Shown here: in pieces, positions 1 through 8,576 of the stretch
How positions within the stretch are numbered: position 1 is the first letter of the stretch
Layout: the number at the start of each line of letters is the position of its first letter
From: Thermoleophilia bacterium
GTDB lineage: Bacteria > Actinomycetota > Thermoleophilia > Gaiellales > Gaiellaceae
Length of the DNA stretch: 10,952 bases
Reading direction: 5' to 3'
Assembly (NCBI GenBank): GCA_016844515.1
Contig: JAERMP010000147.1
Location: forward strand, 1-10,952
The notes under the pieces: generated by a model
Database searches by the model: none
What the model saw: only the letters and a program-made list of their open reading frames with translations
What the model was told of the DNA's origin: nothing
Translations under genes and position numbers: made by a program

Positions 1-3000
1 TTCACCGCCGCGAGTTTTCCGAGGAGGAGTACCGCGGCGAGCGTTTTCGTGATCATCCGCGCGACGTCAGGGGCGACCCCGACCTCCTCAACCTGACGCG
101 GCCAGAAGTAGTCGCCGAGATTCACAACGCCTACTTCGAGGCGGGCGCAGACATCGCCACGACGAACACGTTCACGGCGACCAGCATCGGTCAGGCCGAC
201 TACGCGCTCGAGGACGTCGCGGCGGAGATGAGCCTCGAGGGCGCGCGCCTCGCGCGCGCGGCCGCGGACGAGTGGACGGCGAGAACGCCCGAGAAGCCAC
301 GCTTCGTCGCGGGCTCCGTCGGCCCGCTCAACGTGACGCTCTCGCTTTCCCCGAAGGTCGAGGATGCCTCGTATCGCGCCGTCACGTTCGACCGCGTACG
401 CGAGGCGTACGAGGAGCAGGTCGCCGCGCTCCGCGACGGCGGCGTGGATCTCTTGCTCATCGAGACCATCTTCGACACGCTGAACGCGAAGGCCGCGATC
501 GTCGCCGCTCGTGACGTCGCACCTGAGTTGCCGCTCTGGCTCTCGTTCACGGCGGTCGACAAGAGCGGGCGCAACCTCTCCGGCCAGACGTCGGATGCGT
601 TCTGGATCTCCGTCGAGCATGCTGAGCCGTTCATCGTCGGTGTCAACTGCTCGCTGGGCGCGACCGAGATGCGGCCGTTTCTCGAGGGACTCGCGAACAT
701 CGCCTCCACGTATGTGTCATGCCACCCGAACGCGGGTCTCCCGAACGAGCTCGGTCTGCACGACGAAGAGGCCGCGGACACGAGCCGCTACCTGCGCGCC
801 TTCGCCGAGGACGGCCTCGTCAACCTCGTCGGCGGGTGTTGCGGAACGACGCCTGACCACACTCTCGAGATCGCGCGTGCGGTCGCGGGTCTCCCGCCGC
901 GCCGCGTTCCGGAGTCGTCAGGTCTACCGCGCTTCTCGGGGCTCGATCCGTTCGTCATCGGCCCGGACACCGGATTCGTCGTCGTCGGGGAGCGGACGAA
1001 CGTCACGGGCTCGGCCAAGTTCCGGCGACTGATCGAGGCGAACGACTTCCAGAGCGGTGTCGACGTCGCGCTCGAGCAGGTGAGAGGTGGCGCGAACCTG
1101 CTCGACGTCAACATGGACGCCGACCTGCTCGACGCCGAGCAGGCGATGACGACATTCTTGAACCTGGTCGCGACCGAGCCCGAGGCGGCGCGCCTGCCGA
1201 TCATGGTCGACAGCTCGCGTTTCGGGGCGCTCGAGGCGGGACTCAAGTGCGTCCAGGGCAAAGGAGTCGTCAACTCGATCTCGCTCAAGGAAGGCGAAGG
1301 CCCCTTCCTCGAGCAGGCGCGCACCATCCGGCGTTACGGCGCTGCCGTCGTGGTCATGGCGTTCGACGAGCGAGGTCAGGCCGAGACTGTCGAGCGGAAG
1401 GTCGAGATCCTCGGCCGAGCATACGACCTGTTGACCGGTGAGGCCGGGTTCGCTCCCGAGGACGTGATCATGGATCCGAACATCCTCGCGGTGGCGACGG
1501 GCATCGAAGAGCATGCCGGGTTCGCGAAGGCGTTCATCGAGGCAATCCCATTGCTCAAGGAGCGTTGCCCGGGAGCGCTCGTCTCTGGCGGCATCTCGAA
1601 TCTCTCGTTCGCGTTTCGCGGAAACGACCCGGTGCGCGAGGCGATGCACGCCTCGTTCCTCTACCACGCCATCGGCGCGGGGCTCGACATGGGGATCGTC
1701 AACGCCGGCCAGCTGGCCGTGTACGCGGACATCGAGCCGGATCTGCTCGAGCGGGTGGAGGACGTCCTCTTCGACCGCCGGCCGGACGCCACCGAGCGAC
1801 TCGTCGAGTACGCGACCACGGTGACGGGAGGGGCGATGCAACGGGAGCTCGACCTCTCGTGGCGGGAGGCCCCGGTCGGCGAGCGGCTCGCCCATGCGCT
1901 CGTACACGGGGTCGTGGACTTCATCGAGGAGGACACGGAGGAGGCTCGCCGGGCCGCTGCCCGCCCGCTCGACGTCATCGAGGGGCCGCTCATGGACGGC
2001 ATGAAGATCGTCGGCGATCTCTTCGGTGCCGGAAAGATGTTCCTCCCGCAGGTTGTCAAGAGCGCCCGCGCAATGAAGCGCGCCGTGTCGTACCTCGAGC
2101 CGTACATGGAGGCCGACAAGACGAGCCGCGAGTCCGCTGCACGGATCGTGCTCGCCACCGTGAAGGGCGACGTGCACGACATCGGCAAGAGCATCGTCGG
2201 CGTCGTCCTCGGATGCAACGGCTACGAAGTCATCGACCTCGGCGTGATGGTCCCTGCGGATCGAATCCTCGATGTCGCGATCGAGCAGGACTGCGACATC
2301 GTCGGCCTCTCGGGTCTGATCACTCCGTCGCTCGACGAGATGGTCAGCGTGGCCAAGGAGATGGACCGCCGCGGGCTGGAGTTGCCACTTCTGATCGGTG
2401 GGGCGACGACGTCGAAACAGCACACCGCGGTCCGCATCGCGCCCGAGTACGAGCAACCGACGCTCCACGTTCTCGACGCCTCGCGCGTTGTCGGCGTCGT
2501 CGGCGATCTGCTCGACGTCGATCGGCGGGCTCGACTCGACGCGGAGAATCGCGTGGAGCAGGAACGGCTTCGCGCGCTCCACGCCGAGAGGGGCCGCAAA
2601 CCGATGCTCTCTCTGCGCGAGGCGCGTACGCGGCGAACACCCATCGACTGGCACGAGGAAGATCTCGCGGTGCCTGCCTTCACGGGCTCGCGCTCGATCG
2701 AGGAGGACATCGCAACGCTCCGCGGCTACATCGATTGGACGTTCTTCTTTCACGCGTGGGAGCTCAAGGGGCGTTACCCGGCGATCCTCGACGACCCCGA
2801 GAAGGGCGAAGTCGCTCGCGATCTCTTCGCGGCAGCCAACGAGCTCCTCGACGAGATAGTGGCCGACGGGTCGCTACAGGCCCGTGGCGTTTACGGCTTC
2901 TGGCCGGCGAGCGCCGAGGGCGACGACGTCGTCCTCGGCCGCGGAGTGCGTTTCCCGATGCTTCGCCAGCAGGCCGACCACGCCGACTCGCGCCCCAATC

Positions 3001-3548
3001 GCTCACTCGCGGACTTCGTCGCACCTGCGGACACAGGGCTTACCGACCACGTCGGCGCCTTCGCCGTCGCCATTCACGGGGGCGAGGCGCTTGCCGCCGG
3101 CTTCGCCGCTCAGGGAGACGACTACCGGTCGATCATGGTCCGCGCGCTCGCAGACCGACTGGCAGAGGCCTTTGCCGAGCGACTCCACGAGATCGCGCGG
3201 CGCGAGTGGTACGCCCCGGAGGAATCGCGCTCGGGGAACGAGCTGATCGGCGAGCAGTTCCGCGGAATTCGCCCTGCGTACGGCTATCCCGCCTGTCCCG
3301 ACCACTCCGAGAAGCTGACGCTGCTCACGCTCCTCGGCGCCGAGCGCGCAGGCGTCGGGATGACCGAGAGCTTCGCGACCACTCCCGCAGCCAGCGTGAG
3401 TGGGCTCTACTTCGGCCACCCGCAGGCCCGATACTTCTCGATCGGTCGGGTCGGGAAGGACCAGGTCGTCGATTACGCCCAGCGCAAAGGCTTCGACGTT
3501 GTGGAGGTGGAACGCTGGCTCCGCGTGAATCTCTCGTACGAGCCGTAG
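1..3548 (+). CDS. metH: Cobalamin-dependent methionine synthase (5' partial)
   Basis: MetH transfers a methyl group from 5-methyltetrahydrofolate via cobalamin to homocysteine, giving methionine in the cytosol. The reading frame is open from the window edge (first full codon at 3), giving 1181 visible residues; compared with E. coli MetH (about 1227) only a short N-terminal stretch is missing. Domains follow the canonical order. The homocysteine/zinc domain spans about residues 1-300, with zinc cysteines C216 (GVNC) and C279-C280 (GGCC). The pterin domain starts near 320 (GERTN, E330). The four-helix cap lies at about 600-695. The B12 Rossmann domain follows, with DVHDIG (axial ligand H725), the later SGL and the LIGGA glycine pair. 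The activation domain runs from about 878 to 1181, with the AdoMet motif RxxxGYxxxP starting at R1090. All key residues are present, so the enzyme looks functional. The promoter or any cobalamin riboswitch would lie outside the window. No other family has this domain order. Confidence 0.97.
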   Translation, partial: HRREFSEEEYRGERFRDHPRDVRGDPDLLNLTRPEVVAEIHNAYFEAGADIATTNTFTATSIGQADYALEDVAAEMSLEGARLARAAADEWTARTPEKPRFVAGSVGPLNVTLSLSPKVEDASYRAVTFDRVREAYEEQVAALRDGGVDLLLIETIFDTLNAKAAIVAARDVAPELPLWLSFTAVDKSGRNLSGQTSDAFWISVEHAEPFIVGVNCSLGATEMRPFLEGLANIASTYVSCHPNAGLPNELGLHDEEAADTSRYLRAFAEDGLVNLVGGCCGTTPDHTLEIARAVAGLPPRRVPESSGLPRFSGLDPFVIGPDTGFVVVGERTNVTGSAKFRRLIEANDFQSGVDVALEQVRGGANLLDVNMDADLLDAEQAMTTFLNLVATEPEAARLPIMVDSSRFGALEAGLKCVQGKGVVNSISLKEGEGPFLEQARTIRRYGAAVVVMAFDERGQAETVERKVEILGRAYDLLTGEAGFAPEDVIMDPNILAVATGIEEHAGFAKAFIEAIPLLKERCPGALVSGGISNLSFAFRGNDPVREAMHASFLYHAIGAGLDMGIVNAGQLAVYADIEPDLLERVEDVLFDRRPDATERLVEYATTVTGGAMQRELDLSWREAPVGERLAHALVHGVVDFIEEDTEEARRAAARPLDVIEGPLMDGMKIVGDLFGAGKMFLPQVVKSARAMKRAVSYLEPYMEADKTSRESAARIVLATVKGDVHDIGKSIVGVVLGCNGYEVIDLGVMVPADRILDVAIEQDCDIVGLSGLITPSLDEMVSVAKEMDRRGLELPLLIGGATTSKQHTAVRIAPEYEQPTLHVLDASRVVGVVGDLLDVDRRARLDAENRVEQERLRALHAERGRKPMLSLREARTRRTPIDWHEEDLAVPAFTGSRSIEEDIATLRGYIDWTFFFHAWELKGRYPAILDDPEKGEVARDLFAAANELLDEIVADGSLQARGVYGFWPASAEGDDVVLGRGVRFPMLRQQADHADSRPNRSLADFVAPADTGLTDHVGAFAVAIHGGEALAAGFAAQGDDYRSIMVRALADRLAEAFAERLHEIARREWYAPEESRSGNELIGEQFRGIRPAYGYPACPDHSEKLTLLTLLGAERAGVGMTESFATTPAASVSGLYFGHPQARYFSIGRVGKDQVVDYAQRKGFDVVEVERWLRVNLSYEP

Positions 3549-3712
3549 TGGCGTGTGGCCGGCTGACGGGCTCATGCTGGCTGCCGAAACGCGCTCCGCG
3601 CGCGCGGATGCAAGGTGCGTCGTAGGGCAGGCACGGCGCTTCACGTGGCGAACTTCGCGGCCATGACCAGTAAGGACACGGCCTGAACCGCCGTAGTCGA
3701 AAACGGGAACAG
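3549..3712. other. Intergenic spacer between metH and the MFS gene
   Basis: This 164-base gap has no convincing ORF and no hairpin followed by a T-run, so no clear intrinsic terminator for metH is visible. A GC-only alternating stretch lies near 3589-3606. The spacing is enough for an independent promoter for the downstream transporter gene, but only a weak TANNNT candidate is seen at its right edge. Confidence 0.5.
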
Positions 3713-5128
3713 GTGGTAGCGTCACCACCGGTCGTGGAGAGCTCTAGCCGTCTCGGCCTTTTTCGCCGGTCGCCGTCGTTTCGGTACCTCTTCCTCGCGA
3801 TAGCGGGGTCGAGCGTCGGCACCTATCTCGCTGCGATTGCGCTCACCGTCGACGTCTACGACAGCACGGGGTCGGGCGTCTGGGTGGCGGCACTGCTCAT
3901 CGCCGACTTCCTGCCGATCGTGCTCATCGGGCTCCTGCTCGGCCCGCTCGTCGATCGGCTCTCGCGGCGGCGGCTGATGATCTTCTCGGATCTCGTTCGG
4001 CTCGGCGTGTTCGCAGCGCTTCCGTTCGTCGACAGCGCGGCGGGCGTCGTGGGTCTGGCCGCGATCTCGGGAATCGCAACCGGTTTCTTCGTACCGGCTG
4101 CTTACGCCGGCCTTCCGAACCTCGTGCCCGACGAGGAGCTCCCGAACGCCAACTCGCTGCTTCAGACCGTCGAGACGCTCGCGTGGATGGTCGGGCCCGT
4201 CCTCGGCGGCCTGATGCTGACGGCGTGGGGGACGTCGGTGCCATACACCGTGAATGCGATCACGTTCCTCGTCTCCGCAGTGCTCGTCGCGCGCATTCCC
4301 GAGGGGCTTCTCCAGTCGAAGGACTCGCTGACCCGGGGTCACTGGCGAGATGTCGCCGACGGAGTAAAGCTCGTCGTCACCGCCCGCCCGCTGCGCACGG
4401 TGCTCGTCGTGTGGACAGTCGTGATGATCGGCGCCGGTGCGATCAACGTCGCTGAGGTGGTCTTTGCAAAGGACACGCTCGACGCGGGCAACCTGGGCTT
4501 CGGCCTCATCATTGCGGCGAGCGGAGTCGGGCTCGCGATCGGAAGCTTTCTCGCTCCTCCCGCGCTCGGAAGAGTCGGGCTGCGCCGGCACTACGTCGGC
4601 TCCATTGCGCTCATGGGCGTCGGCTGGGGAGGAGCTGCGCTCAGCGGCACGATCTGGCTCGTCGTGCCATTTGTGATCGGGGGCGCGGCGGGCAACGGTT
4701 CGGCGGTCATCTGCAACGCGCTGCTCGTACAACGCGGCGCGCCCGACCAGTACCGCGGACGTGCGATGGCCACCCTGATGAGCTCGACCTATGCCGTACT
4801 CGGTCTCGCTATGGCTGCAGCGGGTGTCCTCACCGATCTCTATGGCGCGCGGGCGGTCTGGATTGCCGCTGGAGCGATCTACCTCTTCGGCTCGCTCGTC
4901 GCACTGGTGATGACGCGCTGGCTTCCGGTCGCCCAGGCGGACGAGCAGCGGGCGTTCGAGGTGAGCTCGGAGTCGGCGGTGGCTGCTCTCGAGAACGGCG
5001 ACCTGAGCAGTGTCGAACCGGAGCCGTCACAGAACGGGACCGAGTCAGGCGGTCTCGAGCGCATTGCGACGCTGCTCGAGGAGATCGAAGCGCGCCGCGA
5101 GGTCGAGTCGCGGCGTACATCTCGGTAG
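3713..5128 (+). CDS. MFS transporter (EntS/MFS_3-like exporter)
   Basis: A 471-residue inner-membrane transporter of the major facilitator superfamily, probably a proton-driven exporter of a small hydrophobic compound; the substrate cannot be told from sequence. About twelve hydrophobic helices are visible between residues 23 and 402. The MFS signature A loop after helix 2 is clear (GPLVDRLSRRR, residues 77-87), with a degenerate second copy at YRGRAM (347-352). The NALLVQRGAP stretch near 335-344 resembles the EntS/MFS_3 group. After the last helix comes a charged tail of about 70 residues (403-471), ending in a likely coiled coil (GLERIATLLEEIEARRE, from 447), which is longer than typical. 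The start is uncertain: GTG 3713 gives the full ORF but has no well-spaced Shine-Dalgarno, and GTG 3734 is a good alternative, still before helix 1. It lies between two B12-related genes, which does not define its cargo. Confidence 0.88.
   Translation: MVASPPVVESSSRLGLFRRSPSFRYLFLAIAGSSVGTYLAAIALTVDVYDSTGSGVWVAALLIADFLPIVLIGLLLGPLVDRLSRRRLMIFSDLVRLGVFAALPFVDSAAGVVGLAAISGIATGFFVPAAYAGLPNLVPDEELPNANSLLQTVETLAWMVGPVLGGLMLTAWGTSVPYTVNAITFLVSAVLVARIPEGLLQSKDSLTRGHWRDVADGVKLVVTARPLRTVLVVWTVVMIGAGAINVAEVVFAKDTLDAGNLGFGLIIAASGVGLAIGSFLAPPALGRVGLRRHYVGSIALMGVGWGGAALSGTIWLVVPFVIGGAAGNGSAVICNALLVQRGAPDQYRGRAMATLMSSTYAVLGLAMAAAGVLTDLYGARAVWIAAGAIYLFGSLVALVMTRWLPVAQADEQRAFEVSSESAVAALENGDLSSVEPEPSQNGTESGGLERIATLLEEIEARREVESRRTSR
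3717..3722 (+). promoter_or_regulatory. Possible -10 element (TAGCGT) before the MFS gene
   Basis: TAGCGT fits the TANNNT pattern and lies 11 nt before the alternative GTG start at 3734, giving a very short leader. It sits inside a small inverted repeat (GGTGGT at 3712-3717, ACCACC at 3724-3729) that could be an operator. No good -35 is present. If real, it would exclude GTG 3713 as the start. Weak. Confidence 0.22.
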
Positions 5129-5160
5129 TGACCGGCGGCTAAAGGAAGCGGCGCGCCGCA

Positions 5161-5166
5161 TAGAGT
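5161..5166 (+). promoter_or_regulatory. Likely -10 element (TAGAGT) for leaderless meaB transcript
   Basis: TAGAGT matches TANNNT and ends 6 nt before the GTG at 5173, so transcription would start at or next to the start codon. No Shine-Dalgarno is suitably placed (an AAGGAAG at about 5141-5147 is more than 20 nt away). This is the arrangement expected of leaderless actinobacterial genes. No clear -35 was found. Confidence 0.45.
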
Positions 5167-5172
5167 CCGGCC

Positions 5173-6030
5173 GTGGTGCGCAAGGAGTGGACGCTCGAGG
5201 AACTCGTCGCAGGCGTGCGCTGCGCGGACTCGCGCGCTCTCGCGCGCGCGATCTCGCTCGTCGAGGACGGTGACCCGCTCGCCTACCCTCTCGTCCGCGA
5301 CCTCTATCCGGAGACCGGCAATGCCGCCGTGATCGGCGTCACCGGGCCGCCCGGTGTCGGCAAGTCGAGTCTCATCGCGACACTCGTCTCACACGTACGT
5401 GAGCTCGGTCGGACGGTGGGAGTCGTCTCGGTCGATCCGTCGAGCCCTTTCTCCCGCGGCGCCCTCCTAGGCGATCGGATTCGGCTCTCGGATCACTTTC
5501 TCGATCCCGGTGTCTACATCCGCTCCATGGGGACGCGCGGGCACCTCGGGGGGCTCGCAGAGGCGACCCTCCAGGCGGTACTGCTCCTCGACGCGTCTCG
5601 GAAGGACATCGTGTTCGTGGAGACGGTCGGTGCGGGTCAGAGCGAGGTCGAGGTCACGGGGATCGCGGACACCGTGCTCCTCGTTCTCATGCCTGGCTCG
5701 GGAGACTCGGTGCAGGCGCTCAAGGCGGGGATCATGGAGATACCCGATGTGATCGCGATCAACAAGATGGATCATGCGTCCGCGAAGACGATGTTCGGCG
5801 AGGTGCGCTCGATCGTCGGCCTCGCCGAGCCCGACCGTCGTCCGGCGATCCTTCTGACAGAGGCGATTCGCGGCGAGAACGTGCCTGAGTTGTGGACGGC
5901 GCTCGAGGAGCACCGCGAGGCGCTCTCGAGAGATCGCGGTTGCGTCGAGCCGGGCGAAGGCGCACCTGCAGGCTGCCGTCGCCGACGACCCGGAGCTCCA
6001 GCGTGTGCTCGCCGCAGTCCAACAGCGTGA
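5173..6030 (+). CDS. meaB: MeaB/ArgK-type GTPase, frameshifted C-terminus
   Basis: MeaB is a SIMIBI-class G3E GTPase that gates cofactor delivery to, and protects, adenosylcobalamin-dependent methylmalonyl-CoA mutase. Residues 1-250 look intact. Walker A is GPPGVGKS (58-65). The VDPSSPFSRGALLGDR stretch (88-103), SMGTRGHLGG (118-127), the ETVGAGQSE motif (150-158) and the NKMD guanine-specificity motif (197-200) are all conserved. After HREAL (about 251) the frame breaks down into an Arg/Pro/Gly/Cys-rich sequence typical of out-of-frame GC-rich DNA, ending at TGA 6028-6030. The genuine family C-terminus continues in another frame to 6103. Even in the restored frame roughly 15-20 residues usual after the HR..L segment seem absent, so a small deletion is likelier than a single inserted base. 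The G-domain could still fold, but the C-terminal helices used for dimerisation are lost. GTG 5173 is followed directly by another GTG. It lies immediately upstream of ilvA in an apparent operon. Confidence 0.9.
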   Translation: MVRKEWTLEELVAGVRCADSRALARAISLVEDGDPLAYPLVRDLYPETGNAAVIGVTGPPGVGKSSLIATLVSHVRELGRTVGVVSVDPSSPFSRGALLGDRIRLSDHFLDPGVYIRSMGTRGHLGGLAEATLQAVLLLDASRKDIVFVETVGAGQSEVEVTGIADTVLLVLMPGSGDSVQALKAGIMEIPDVIAINKMDHASAKTMFGEVRSIVGLAEPDRRPAILLTEAIRGENVPELWTALEEHREALSRDRGCVEPGEGAPAGCRRRRPGAPACARRSPTA

Positions 6031-6103
6031 GCTCGACCCTTTGAGCGCCGTCCGCCAGATAATGGAGGAGGTGTTCAAGCTCGATGGCTCCGACGATCGC
6101 TGA
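5930..6103 (+). pseudogene. meaB: Out-of-frame remnant encoding the MeaB C-terminus
   Basis: Reading from GAG 5930 gives EIAVASSRAKAHLQAAVADD and then a helix-rich stretch containing QRELDPLSAVRQIMEEVF, ending at TGA 6101-6103. This has the amphipathic, acidic/basic composition of the C-terminal region of MeaB/ArgK proteins, including the typical LDP..A..I segment. It is in a different frame (shifted by one base) from the upstream GTPase. The restored gene would overlap ilvA by 20 nt, as expected in a compact operon, which supports this being the ancestral end. It has no start codon of its own with a Shine-Dalgarno. Confidence 0.8.
6064..6072 (+). promoter_or_regulatory. Strong Shine-Dalgarno for ilvA
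   Basis: GGAGGAGGT lies inside the meaB C-terminal remnant, with its last GGAGGT ending 11 nt before the ATG at 6084. It is the best ribosome-binding sequence in the window. It fixes the ilvA start and would keep ilvA translated even though the shifted meaB frame now stops at 6030. Confidence 0.7.
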
Positions 6104-7247
6104 CATCCAGGCCGCACGCGAGCGGCTTGCGGGGGTCGCGCGCGAGACACCGCTCTATCCGACGGAGACGTTCTCGCGGCTCTCGGGTCGCCCGATCTTC
6201 CTCAAGGCCGAGAACCTGCAGCGCACGGGCTCGTTCAAGATCCGGGGCGCCTACAACACGATCGCGACGCTCGGGGAGGCGGAGCGCCGCGCCGGAGTCG
6301 TCGCTGCGAGCGCAGGGAACCACGGTCAGGCCGTCGCCTGGGCGGCGCGCGAGGCAGGCATCCCGGCGACGATCTTCATGCCGCAGGACGCCCCGATGGC
6401 GAAGGTCGAGGCGACTCGCTCGTACGGCGGAGCGACGGAGCTCGTCGGCGAAGGCTTCGAGGAGGCGGTCGCGGCCGCCCAGGCGCACGTCGAGCGCACC
6501 GGTGCGACCCTGGTGCACGCGTTCGAGGACGAGCGCGTGATCGCGGGGCAGGGGACGATCGGGCTCGAGCTCGCCGAGCAGGCGCCTGACGCCGAGACCG
6601 TTCTCATCCCGATCGGCGGCGGCGGTCTCGCCGCAGGAATCGCGATAGCGCTGAAGGAGCTTCGCCCGGGCGTCCGGGTCGTCGGCATCGTCTGCCAGCC
6701 CGGGTACACGATCGCCGACGGGATCGCGGTGAAGTACCGCGGTGAGCTCGCGTCCTCGATCCTCGATCGAGTGCTCGATGACACCGTCTCCGTTTCGGAC
6801 GAGGAGATATCGGAGGCGCTCGTCCTTTGCGTCGAGCGCACGAAGCTTCTCGTCGAGGGTGCAGGCGCGGTCGGGCTCGCGGCGCTCTTGGCCGGTCGAG
6901 TGCCAGGCTCGGGATCCGTGGCCGTCGTCCTCTCGGGCGGGAATATCGACGCGACCACGCTCATCTCCGTGCTCCGGCACGGCCTGACGCAATCGGGACG
7001 TTTCCTGGCAGCGAGGCTGCTCATTCCGGATCGGCCGGGTGAGCTGCGAGGCGTCCTCGACGTGGTCGCGCGCGGCCGTGGAAACGTCGTCTCGGTCGAC
7101 CATCACCGCGAAGGACGAACGACGAGCGCGCTCCAGACGGAGATCGAGCTCGTCGTCTCGACGCGCGACGAGGCGCACTGCCAGGAGCTTCTCGCTGCAC
7201 TTCGCTCGACCGGGCACACGGTCGAGCGAGTCGGCCCGCCGTCGTGA
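6084..7247 (+). CDS. ilvA: Threonine ammonia-lyase, PLP-dependent, with C-terminal ACT-like domain
   Basis: Converts L-threonine to 2-oxobutyrate and ammonia (and serine to pyruvate) using pyridoxal phosphate; the product enters isoleucine synthesis or, via propionyl-CoA, the methylmalonyl-CoA route. The 387-residue protein is a fold-type II PLP enzyme. The PLP lysine is K52 in GSFKIRGA, the AGNHGQ substrate loop is at 77-82, the glycine-rich phosphate cup GGGG is at 178-181, and SGGN is at 285-288. Residues about 308-385 (LLIPDRPGEL onward) form one ACT-like regulatory domain, placing it in the shorter single-ACT class rather than the about 510-residue E. coli IlvA with two. Allosteric control by an amino acid is therefore likely, with the ligand unknown. 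The ATG is preceded by a strong Shine-Dalgarno and lies inside the restored meaB end; its TGA overlaps the next GTG by 4 nt. Whether its role is catabolic (TdcB-like) or biosynthetic is not settled by sequence. Confidence 0.94.
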   Translation: MAPTIADIQAARERLAGVARETPLYPTETFSRLSGRPIFLKAENLQRTGSFKIRGAYNTIATLGEAERRAGVVAASAGNHGQAVAWAAREAGIPATIFMPQDAPMAKVEATRSYGGATELVGEGFEEAVAAAQAHVERTGATLVHAFEDERVIAGQGTIGLELAEQAPDAETVLIPIGGGGLAAGIAIALKELRPGVRVVGIVCQPGYTIADGIAVKYRGELASSILDRVLDDTVSVSDEEISEALVLCVERTKLLVEGAGAVGLAALLAGRVPGSGSVAVVLSGGNIDATTLISVLRHGLTQSGRFLAARLLIPDRPGELRGVLDVVARGRGNVVSVDHHREGRTTSALQTEIELVVSTRDEAHCQELLAALRSTGHTVERVGPPS

Positions 7248-8560
7248 ATCGCGAGTGGCTCGACGAGCTCGGCGAGTTCCTCGCGATCCCGAGCGTGAGC
7301 GCTGATCCCGCGCACGCCGGAGACATCACGAGGGCCGCGGAGTGGGTGGCCGAGAAGGTTCGGAGTCTCGGTGGCGAGGCCGAGGTCCGCGAGGACGGAC
7401 GACTCATCGTTGGTGAGATCACCGGCCCTCCGGGGGCGTCCACGATCCTCGTCTATGGGCACTACGACGTGCAGCCGCCCGACCCCCTCGAGCTCTGGGA
7501 GAGCCATCCCTTCGTGGCGGAGGAGCGGGGTGAGTGGCTCTACGCGCGTGGCGTCGCCGACGACAAAGGCCAGCTCTGGATGCAGCTCAAGGCGATCGAG
7601 ACGCTGGTCGCCGAGGGGTCGCTTCCCGTCACCTTTCGGGTCGTCTGCGACGGCGAGGAGGAGACCGGCGGCGACGCGATCTCGCGCTTCCTCGACGCCG
7701 ACGACGGGCCCGTCGACGCGTGCGTCGTGCTCGACGGCTGGATGAAGCGCAGGAACGCACCCGAGTTCGTCGTCGCAGCACGTGGTCTGGTCGCTCTCGA
7801 TATCGAGGTGCGGACCGGCGAGCGCGATCTCCACTCCGGTCACTACGGCGGAACCGCGCTCAACGCAATCCACGCGCTCGCCCAGGCGTTGACCGCGCTC
7901 TTCCCTCGCAGTGGACGCCTGCCCGAACCTCTGCGAGCGGGTGTGACCGAGCCGAGCGACGACGAAGCCCGGGACTGGAGCGATCTCCCGCCCGGCGCCG
8001 AGGAGCTCGCGCGGGTAGGCGCGGTACCTCTCGACGCCGCCGCTGCCGAGGAGTTCTACGAGCGTGCGTTCGTCGAGCCGTCCATCGACGTGACTGGCAT
8101 CCTCGGAGGCAAGCCCGGCCTGCGGAACACCACGCTCGTCTCACGCGCGTCAGCCGGAATCACGATCCGCGTGGCGCCGGGCCAGGATCCCGCGACTCTC
8201 GCGTCCGCTGTCGAGCAACTCCTCCGCGACGCCCTCCCGGCCGGAGCGAGCCTCGAGGTTCTCGCAGCCGACATGACGCCTCCGGCCGTCCTTCACCGAG
8301 ACACGGCCGCGCTCCACGCTGCGCGCGGTGCGTTCACGGAGGTGTTCGGTCGCGAGCCCCTCATCGTGCGCGTCGGAGGAACGCTCCCGATCCTGGCCGC
8401 ACTTGCGCGACGCCGCATTCCGACGGTGCTCGCCGGTCTGGCGCTCCCGGACAGCCACACGCACTCGCCGAACGAGCGGATGCTGCTCGAGACATTTCCG
8501 CTCGGCGTTGCGGCCGCGCGCGAGACCTATCGCGCGATCGGCGCGCTCCAGACTCGTTAG
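7244..8560 (+). CDS. M20-family metallopeptidase (CNDP-type dipeptidase)
   Basis: A cytosolic di-zinc (or di-manganese) peptidase of family M20, most like the carnosinase/CNDP dipeptidase branch; it would hydrolyse dipeptides or related amide substrates. The 438-residue length is normal and there is no signal peptide. Metal and catalytic residues are all present by comparison with CN2: H73 and D75 (YGHYDVQP), bridging D106 (GVADDKGQ), general base E139 and metal ligand E140 (DGEEETGG), D164 (VVLDG), H197 in the lid domain (DLHSGHYGG) and H407 (HTHSPNE). The lid/dimerisation domain spans roughly 183-300. The GTG start overlaps the ilvA stop as GTGA, implying translational coupling; no separate Shine-Dalgarno is seen. 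It may supply free amino acids to IlvA, but the exact substrate cannot be read from sequence. The gene ends 16 nt from the convergent sulfur gene, and no strong terminator hairpin lies between them. Confidence 0.92.
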   Translation: MNREWLDELGEFLAIPSVSADPAHAGDITRAAEWVAEKVRSLGGEAEVREDGRLIVGEITGPPGASTILVYGHYDVQPPDPLELWESHPFVAEERGEWLYARGVADDKGQLWMQLKAIETLVAEGSLPVTFRVVCDGEEETGGDAISRFLDADDGPVDACVVLDGWMKRRNAPEFVVAARGLVALDIEVRTGERDLHSGHYGGTALNAIHALAQALTALFPRSGRLPEPLRAGVTEPSDDEARDWSDLPPGAEELARVGAVPLDAAAAEEFYERAFVEPSIDVTGILGGKPGLRNTTLVSRASAGITIRVAPGQDPATLASAVEQLLRDALPAGASLEVLAADMTPPAVLHRDTAALHAARGAFTEVFGREPLIVRVGGTLPILAALARRRIPTVLAGLALPDSHTHSPNERMLLETFPLGVAAARETYRAIGALQTR

Positions 8561-8576
8561 CGAGCCTGGCGTCTGT

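Noticed and set aside
924..2753. Long minus-strand open frame (609 codons) opposite metH
   Set aside because: It is the antisense of a fully conserved MetH and is rich in Arg/Asp/Glu/His, typical of a shadow frame in GC-rich DNA; no family character.
1565..3625. Second-frame plus-strand ORF of 686 codons inside metH
   Set aside because: Arg-rich composition and complete overlap with the MetH cobalamin and activation domains mark it as an out-of-frame artefact.
3706..3723. GGAAC...CGTC as an ECF sigma promoter before the MFS gene
   Set aside because: The spacer is only 9 bases, far below the about 16 needed.
3722..4732. Minus-strand frame opposite the MFS gene (336 codons)
   Set aside because: The plus strand shows clear transmembrane helices and MFS motifs; the reverse frame is charged and featureless.
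5228..5256. CG-alternating tract as a repeat element
   Set aside because: It lies in a conserved-length part of MeaB and reflects Arg/Ala codons in GC-rich DNA.
5915..5940. Programmed ribosomal frameshift in meaB
   Set aside because: No slippery heptamer or downstream pseudoknot is evident, and residues appear to be missing at the join, so a mutation or assembly error fits better.
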